Below, in pieces: positions 37,401 to 46,400 of a DNA stretch of 64,000 bases. The stretch comes from Nematopogon swammerdamellus (taxonomy: Eukaryota > Arthropoda > Insecta > Lepidoptera > Adelidae), in assembly GCA_946902875.1 (NCBI GenBank), contig OX336349.1, positions 19,429,891 to 19,493,890 of the forward strand, in the 5' to 3' direction. The position numbers and the translations under genes were made by a program. Every line of letters starts with the position of its first letter. Within the stretch, counting starts at the first letter, position 1. Under the pieces are notes generated by a model. That model had not been told where the DNA came from and did no database searches. It worked only from the letters and a program-made list of their open reading frames with translations.

Positions 37401-40400
37401 TCTTCAATTTTGGGAGCAGCAAAGGATTGGGAATTGTTGATGGACACACATGAGAAGCATTACCAAATGCCTTCGGAAATCTGTACCACAGCATTAAGAC
37501 CGGATATACTCATATTCTCAAAAGCGACAAAGCATGTAGTACTTGTTGAACTTACAGTTCCAAGGGAAAGTAACATACCGAAGGACCACAACATCAAACT
37601 TAACAAGTACTGCAACTTAGTAGACCGGATTGTGAGAAACGGATTCAAGACTGATCTCTTCGCTGTGGATGTCGGAGCAAGAGGACTACCAGCGAAGTCG
37701 CTCTACAGTCTCTTCAAGAATCTAGGGCTCCCAAGATCGACGCTAAGCTCATATATGGAGAGAGCTTCGAAAACGTCATTGGAAGCATCCTACAGAATAT
37801 GGATAGGTAGAGAGGGAGGTCGAGAGCGGGACTGGTGGTTTCCCCGCGTCCTAGTCAACGCAGACTAGCTGACGAGGGCTTGAAGCGAGCCGAAACGTGA
37901 AGCATGCGCGGGAAATTTAGAGTGGCCACTCGCTAGTCCCGGCCTCGATTAATACCCTCCTCTACTGCCGATGGGCCCGGATATGTTCGGTGAAGCCATC
38001 GCAAGCTTAGATCCACACCTTCATCTGTCACATAGTAGCTATTAGGTAATCTGTGCTGCTATAGCTGTGATGTATGCTCACTGGCTCGATGATGCCGAGT
38101 GAGCAGTGCAGGTGTAGGTGGGCGGCCAGCAGCTTGTTCAGTCCCTCCTCCTTGCCGCGGCGCTCCAGCTCCCGCGAGTCGTACCGCATAGACTTCTCCC
38201 TCGCCAGCAGGCTCTTCTTGCGGGCCGCCTTCCTCTCCGCCGTCGTCTTCACTTTACTGCACAACATCATATCACATCATCATCAGCCTGTATCGTTCCA
38301 CTGCTGGACATAGGCCTCTCCCAAGGCACGCCACCACACGCGGTCTTCCGCTCTTCTCATCCATCCACTCCCGGCTACCTTTTTTAGGTCATCTGTACAC
38401 CTAGCCGGGGGGCGTCCCACGCTACGTTTGCTTGTACGTGGCCTCCATTCGAGCACCCGATCACACATCATATCATTTCATATAAAACATATTTGACAAG
38501 CTGTGCAGCTACAGTGCAGCACAGTGCGGTCTCACCTTTACTGTCATCACATCAAATTGCAAAATACTTTTTTTTTTTTGGAAACTGACACGGCTGGCTA
38601 CATCACCTACTACATCCGTGATGTCAGCCCATAACACCGAATGAACTAGGTGCCATGTCAGTGCTTCCCTTTATATTATGTCGGCTACACTGAACTGGAC
38701 GGAAAATACGAACTATTTACATAGCCGTTTCGACCGGCGTTTTATTCAGTGCTGTGGTACCAACCAGTGGCGGCTGGTGACTTCAGTGACCGGTAGTGCG
38801 CTAAGTACCTACCTACTTAAATACCTACCAAATTTCCCAACACATTCCCGTCAAGTTATTTTAAGATCGGGACTTACGAATTTTTTAAACGCCTGCGTTT
38901 TATTATGTACGTACCTACCTAGTATGAATATTCTCAAGACACTCAATGAGTTGCAAAAAACAAGAAAAAAAAATCCAAACAAGTTTTTTTACTTATTTTT
39001 AGTACCTTTATGAATACACCCATAGACCACAACACTACTGCAGCCTTCTCTGATCTGTGACTGCAGCTTTCAATAAGAAAACAGTAGTAATGTCCCAAAA
39101 ATACTTCAAAAAAATATATAAAAATAAAAGCATTTGAAACGTAGGAATTAACCCGGGATAACCTGATTGTAAAGCCTTACCGCTTAGGCAAATATCGGCA
39201 CCACTTAATTCACAGTATCACGTGACAGAAAGCACAAAACCTAACCATATCCCATTTTAAATATTCGCGCGCTAACGGGTATGTGACCACATCACATGAC
39301 AGCGCGCTGACTCGCTTCGAGGTAGACGGTTCGCTTTGAGGTAGACGGCAAAGAGTATGTAAGACGGACTCGTGCAAAACGAATCGCTCGCGACGCGACG
39401 TGTCGCACGCGCGGCTATTCACGATATAGCGTCCTTGTTTGGCGCTCGTGCGCCGCACGCAAAAATCCTTTCGGCCCATACTGTTTCTATGAAGTATCTT
39501 CTGTCTCACGCGCCTACGGTATTTTGCCGATCCCCATACATTCAGTATGGGAGACCCGCGTGCAATGTATATTCCGCACGGCGGCGCGCGCGTTTACTCG
39601 CAAAAACGTGCCTTGCGATCTATAAAATAAGGTCGAATTCACATTCGTATTTATTTGGAGTACGATCTTTATGGTTTTAATGTAGTATATTGTAAGGTAT
39701 TATTTATTTTGAGTGAAGTGAAGAATTCTCGTGGTATGGTAGTGCGGCGCACGAGCGCACTTTAGGGCCAGCCGCCAGTGGTACCAACCTGGTCGGGATT
39801 AACCCTAGTAAGGTAAGAAGGGAAGGGACCTACAGTTTTACGTGGCATCCAAGGCTGACCGTCCTCCAACGGTCGAGCGGTCACCCATCCAAGTACTGAT
39901 CGCGCCGCGCGCAGCTGAGCTACCGAGGCTGACAAACTGAACTATTATCTCTCAAAGTCAGTTTCCAAAAAAAAAAGTTCATACCTTCATACTGGACAAT
40001 TAAGATACCTCTTCTTGACGTTGAATGGTTTGGGCGCGGCGGCGGGCACGGCGGCGGCGGGTAGGGCGGCCGCGAGCTCCCGGAGCTCCGGCTCGGCCTC
40101 CGGCTCCGCCTCGGCGAGCTCCTCCTGCAGGCACGACTCCTCGTACATCTCCTCCATCGACGGCAGCGACACACCGTGCGCCCTGAACACACACATTCAT
40201 CTGCGTTAATTAACGATAAAAATTTTTTTTTTATGTAATCCGGTGTGGATGGCTGAGTCAGAGGGGCCAAACCACATGCTTTGACTAGCCAATATCACCT
40301 CCGAGACGGTAGGTGCCATACCGGAGACTTCCCTGGATTGCTGGCTATACTGGACTAGAGGAGAACACAACCGGCCTTCCAACCGCAATGCGGCCATCTT

Positions 40401-43400
40401 ACATCCAGTACGGTGGTACCAACCCAGTCAGACAGGTTTCGAACGGTGAAGCAGCAGGTGTAGGTATATATTAAATATGTCTACGATCCGGACACATTCC
40501 AACAAATAAGACAATGTACCTTATGAAGATAGCACAATCACCTAACTGTAGCATATGTGGGATAGAAGAGGACCTACTCCATATACTGTTGGAATGTTCC
40601 ATTGAAGAAGTCTGCTTCACCGAAGTTGAGATCCGAAAGTTATTGCAGAATTTACGTGAAGATACAGCAATGGGACCTGATGGCATTCCGGCAGTAATAT
40701 TGAAAAAATGCAACATTTTGGCCGAACCTTGTGTAAAATTATGGAAAGCTCCTTCACAAATGGCGAATTACCGGATGACTGGAGGAGCGCGGTTGTAACA
40801 CCAATTTATAAGAAGGGAAGTAAACTGGAACCAATAAATTATCGACCTAATTGGTCTCACCTGTCTCGTCACCAAATGTATGGAGAAAATTATTAATTGC
40901 AGAATCAAAGAATTTCTAATGCGCAACCACGTCATAGTTAATGAACAACATGGATTTATGTCAAGACGCTCCACCATTACAAACCTACTCGAATGTCTTA
41001 ATATGTGGACCATAGAACTGGACACGCTCTCCGGTCGATGTAGTCTATTTAGATTACGAAAACGCTTTTGACCGTGTCCCGCTCCGGCGACTTGTTGCTA
41101 AATTGGAACATTTTGGCATTCGAGGTAAACTCCTGAAGTGGATAGAAGCCTACTTGAATAAGAGACAGCTGCAGGTACGAATAGGAGAAACTCTATCGGA
41201 TCCTAGACCAGTCTGGAGTGGTGTGCCCCAAGGATCAGTGCTTGCTACGACTCTCTACAATATATACATTACTGATCTTCACGCTATCATTAAATGCCAC
41301 TTCAAATTCTTTGCTGACGATTCAAAGTACTTCACTAATCCAACTACCAGCCACAATAAACTGCAAGTTGATCTGAACAACATACGCCAGTGGTCTTCGG
41401 ATTGGCTGATAAAACTAAACGCCCAAAAATGTACAGTTCTCCACCTAGGAAACCAAAACCCCAGATTACCATATCACCTAAACCACATACAGCTACAGCC
41501 TGTTACATCGCAGAGGGATCTCGGTTTAACCATCAACTATGATCTGAAATGGGAGCCTCACATATCAGAAATCGTCAAAAGAGCCAACTCTCTGATATAC
41601 CTAATTAAAAAGGCCTTTCATGTCTTGACACCGTCTACAATGCTCAAAATGTTCAAGTCATTTGTCCGCCCTCTACTGGAATATGGGTTTCAGATCTGGC
41701 AGCCGTACTTCTCGAAGGATATTCAACAACTAGAACGAGTCCAAAGAAAATTCACAAAAATACCACGGGAGCTACGACATCTTAGCTACGAAGAGAGACT
41801 CAAAGTGCTAAAACTGCCCTGCCTGGAAGCTCGACGCCAGAGAGGGGATCTAATAGAGGTGTACAAAATTCTGACGTGTAAATACGATTGCCCTGAGCTG
41901 ATCCAAATGTTCACATTGAACCAAAACGTTCATCTTCGAGGCCACAGCATGAAACTAAGTCGAACAATCTTTAACAGCAATACTCGCAAACATTTCATAA
42001 CAAACAGAGTGGTGAAAGACTGGAACCAACTTCCAGAGGAAGTAATAAGCGCACTTAGTACTAACCAATTTAAAAATAGACTAGATAAAGAATTTAACAA
42101 ATAAAACATAATCTCAAAAAGTGTGCTCAAGAACGATAATTAAATAAAAAAACATTAAAAAAACCCAAGATAATGAGAAAAACAACAAAGTTTAACTGGA
42201 TTTAGACGCATCAGCCTGGGCTGCCTGTCTAAAATAAATAAATAAATAAATAAAATATATAAATGTGCCCGGGACCGAGAACTGAGGCAGAAGCTATTGA
42301 GAGACTTAAGAACTGACAGACTCAACGTGTTTTTTAAAGTACATGAAGCCTTGGGACGAGCTCAGGGGGAGGAGTTTGAATTCATACTAAGTTTTTTTGT
42401 AAAGTCACGGGCATTGAATCGTGCTGAAGTACATTAAAATATCAATATAGTTACTATGGGGCTGGCATAGCCAGGAATGGATAAAGCTTAAAAAAAAAAA
42501 AATAAAAAAAATATATCTCAGCGCAGAGTTTGAAGTAGGTAGACTAACTCGAGTTGCGTGAACTGATGCATCAGCTCCGGCTCGATAGTGTCTGCGTGGC
42601 CGGCCTGCCGGTACTCGTGCAGGAACTCGCGGAACAGGTCGTGCGCCCCGCGGCCCCGCGCCGCCCCCAGCCGCCGCTCACCGTCCTCCGGCGCACCGCT
42701 CCCTCTCCTTCCATGCTGCACATTTAGTTATAATATGCTAAATATGTCTGCAATTCGAAAATTGTTAAATTAAGAATTACAGTAAAACCCGCTTAATACG
42801 ATTCTCAAGGGGATGGGCGCAAAAATCGTCTTAAGCGGGAAAACATCTTAAGCGGGAAGAGTTAAAATACAAAGTACACACTTTAAAATCTATTTATTGT
42901 ATTTCTGACAGAAATCAATCTTCGCAATCGCCAATACGAACGATTTGTCTGGCATCAGTTTGAAGAACAACCCAAACTCGAATGTCCCGAAGAGCGTTAT
43001 CTTTAATCAGAGTTGGGAGGACAGTTTTTTTCCAGGTATCGGTGTCTTCTTCGTTGACCGATTCCGATTCGCATACCATTGCGAGATTTAAATTGGTCGA
43101 TCCATCCGCTCGAGCCTGAGAAGTCAGTGATTTGGTTTGTGCAAATTGTATGAGCTTTTTCTGTCAGTATAGGACCACTTACTAGGCGCGCGGCACTAGG
43201 AGGCTCGCTCGGCGGTCGCGCGCGGCGAAAAATGATCGTTTTAAGCGGATTGGGGGTCGTATTAAGCGGAAAAAATTGTTCGTAAAATTAAGGTAGAGTA
43301 TGGGACCGGCACAAAAGATCGTATTATGCGGGAAATCGTATTAAGCGGGATCGTATTAAGCGGGTTTTACTGTAGATGGAATAAAAAGTAAAACTTGAAT

Positions 43401-46400
43401 ATGAATTTTTCTGATTTTAATCTGTGGTTTTTTTGTGTATTCTTTATTCATCATCCATAAACAGGAAAAAAATTTGCATAGAAGAAAAATGTTCGCTGCT
43501 AAATATATAAAACGCTGCACGCTGCAGTTATCTCTTAGAGATAAGCAGTGTGCTCCAAAAAATTAATTTCATCCATACCGCCCCAAGCACATACACACAT
43601 ACGCACACAACCCCATCAATACATTTATAGACTGCGTCCATTCCTGAATACAAGTTAATCCTGCTTGTCCATAATCCATTATGTCGTAAACATCTGCTCA
43701 ATTTGTTTTTACCGGATACCCAGATAAAGAAATATTAGCCTAAAACTGGTGAATTTTCATAAAATTTCAATAATTATGCACGGTGTTACATTTTTTTTTT
43801 ATGGAATCTGACACGGTTGGCTACATCACCTACAACATCCGTGATGGCAGCCCATAACACCGGGTGAACTTGGTGCCACGTCAGTGCTTCCCTTCAGTCG
43901 TGCCGGCTACACTGAACTGGACGGAAAACACAAACTATTTACATAGCTGTTTCGACCGACCTTTCATTCAGTGCGGTGGTAGCAACCCGGGCGGGTTAAA
44001 CCCTTCACCTAGTGATATAAGAAGGGAGTCATATCCCTTAGTCGCCTTTTACGACATACACGGGGAGAGATGCAGTGGGGCTATTCTTTTAAAGTACCGG
44101 CCCCACACGGTACAAATTACATTAATCGTATTATACTTAATTGTTCTACACCTGAAACTGAACAATTCTTTGTCTTTCAGTCAAGTAAGAAAATTACCAT
44201 CTAAAATTTAACAGCGAGCATACCTACATAAAAACATATATTTTGAAACAGCGCTTACCTCAAACAAGACCGCGTCTAACTCAAATTCCTGATTCAGCCC
44301 CTCGTTGATTGCGAAATTGAGATCCTTCAGCCTCTGATCGCGTATGGTCGACCGTCTGAAGCTGTTATAGCTCTCCTTCACCATCTCTAAGTACTCCTTC
44401 GACTTGAATTTACTCTCGTTCGTTATTTGTTGGCTCGTGAATATGAGAGCGCAGCCGTCGTCCTCTAATCGAATGTCACTGTTGTATTTCTTCATGATCT
44501 CATTCTCGACACTTCTGAGGAGGTCGAAGTCGATCTCCTCCGCGGCAGTTGAGGGTTTCTTCTTGGCGGTGGTGGTGAGCTGGTGGAGCTGGCCGAGGGA
44601 GAGCGGGCTGGAGGCCAGCTTGGACAGGTGGACAGCTCGCAGCTTGTTCACCGACGCTTTCGTTTCAGTTGTGGATTTCTCGTTTACTATAATGGGATAA
44701 GTGACGCTTAACAAATCATACCGACAAATAAGTAAATTCAATGTATGTAGTTTATAATATTGGGAATAGGGAATTCCGGGGAGTGAAATTAGGAACAGAG
44801 AGACTTGACTTTAGCCCAAATCCCGACAATTGGGGTAAGCAGAGTAATCCGTGTTGTGCTACAAGAACTCTGGTAAATTACAGCACAACACAGACCACCA
44901 CGTTTTGCAAAGTATTCGAACAAGATTCAATCGAGCAAGCATCAAGTAAGGCACGAAGACCCACCTGCTGCATGACTCGGTGGAAGTACCGTGCCAAAGT
45001 GAGAGCTGGCGAGCCTGTCGCCCCTTTAGCGAAGGCATCTTGTCCTTATACCTTAGTCGCCTTTTACGACATTCATGGGAAGAGATACAGTGGGGTTATT
45101 CTTTTTAAGTACGAACATCACACAGAAGTTTATTGAAAAAAAAAAATATTGCTAAATCTCTACGTCAGCATAGCAATTAGCATATACATACACACATAGC
45201 GTCACACCTGTTACCCAGTGGGGTAGGCAAAGACAATGGATCTCCGCGTGCCACGATCCTGACACACCTCTGCCGCCTCTTTCACTCTCATAATGTTTTT
45301 CATGCATGCTCGTCGGTTACGGGTACTACGCACTCGACCCTTTTTGTGCACATGCCCGATCTGGTCCAGGTACGTGCATCTAGGGCGACCCTTCCCGACT
45401 CTTCCGCTCGCATTCACTCTATAAATTTCTTCGTTAGTCTTCTAACATCCATTCTTCCAACATGACGCCCCATTCACTTTATTGACGGCTATCACAAGCG
45501 TTTCCACATCTACTTTACATTCTCCACCCCGCGTGAACATTTTCCCCAGATATACGGATTTGTTCACTTGCTCAAGCCTCTCATCCCCAATCATTACATT
45601 GCATTCGGACACTAACTATTTCATTCCTTTCCAGTATTACAGCTTTGGTCTTGTTTACGTCGTCAGCTACGAACATATGAAATTTCACTTTAAAAGTAAA
45701 TCCTATTACTTTAAGTGAGCTAAACTTGTATATATATACAATTGGTTTCTCGGAAACGGCTCTAACGATTTGGATGTAATTTAGTTGTTATTTTTTTTAA
45801 GTTTACCTATATAGGTGTAGATGCCGAGCGAAGCTCGGTCGCCCAGGTACTAACTAGATAAAAGGTGACAAATAAACTCAAAAATTGGAAATTTTTGTTA
45901 TAATAACTTCCATCCGTTACGGATACAAAATAATTTTATTGTAGAAATAAAAAACTAACCAGACACACTTTAATAATTTTCAAATAACAGAAGAAGACAA
46001 CGGAAGCGGAAGTAAGGTTGCCATATGCAATATTTTATAAGTAAAATATTGCCATTACAAATGCATCATAAGGCATACTTTATTCTAACATCATCCACTC
46101 TGCTGCTTGCATTCAATGCTTTGTTACACATTGCAAGTATATAATTAATAAGTAAGGAAACTTATAAATAGATACCTTCTAGAAGCTCCACATATTTCTT
46201 GGTTTTCTTGTACTTGATCTTCTTCTTGGAGAACTTCTGCAGGACGTTTGCCGTGCGCGTGGACTGTTGCCGCACCGAGGCACTCTCAGCTGAAACCAAA
46301 ACACAATGTGAAATTTCTAAAATACTGTGTTGTTATCTAGAGCTAAATGTTTTGAGAAATTCTACGAGATAACATGAGGAGCCAAAGCTTTATACGATAG

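Noticed and set aside
37206..37868. 220-codon host gene
   Set aside because: RPDI...ELTVP and the repeated C-terminus show it is a non-LTR retrotransposon endonuclease domain.
40006..40209. Ala/Ser-rich plus-strand ORF and alternative minus frames
   Set aside because: Shadows of POLRMT exon 5; only the acidic minus frame joins in phase to exons 4 and 6.
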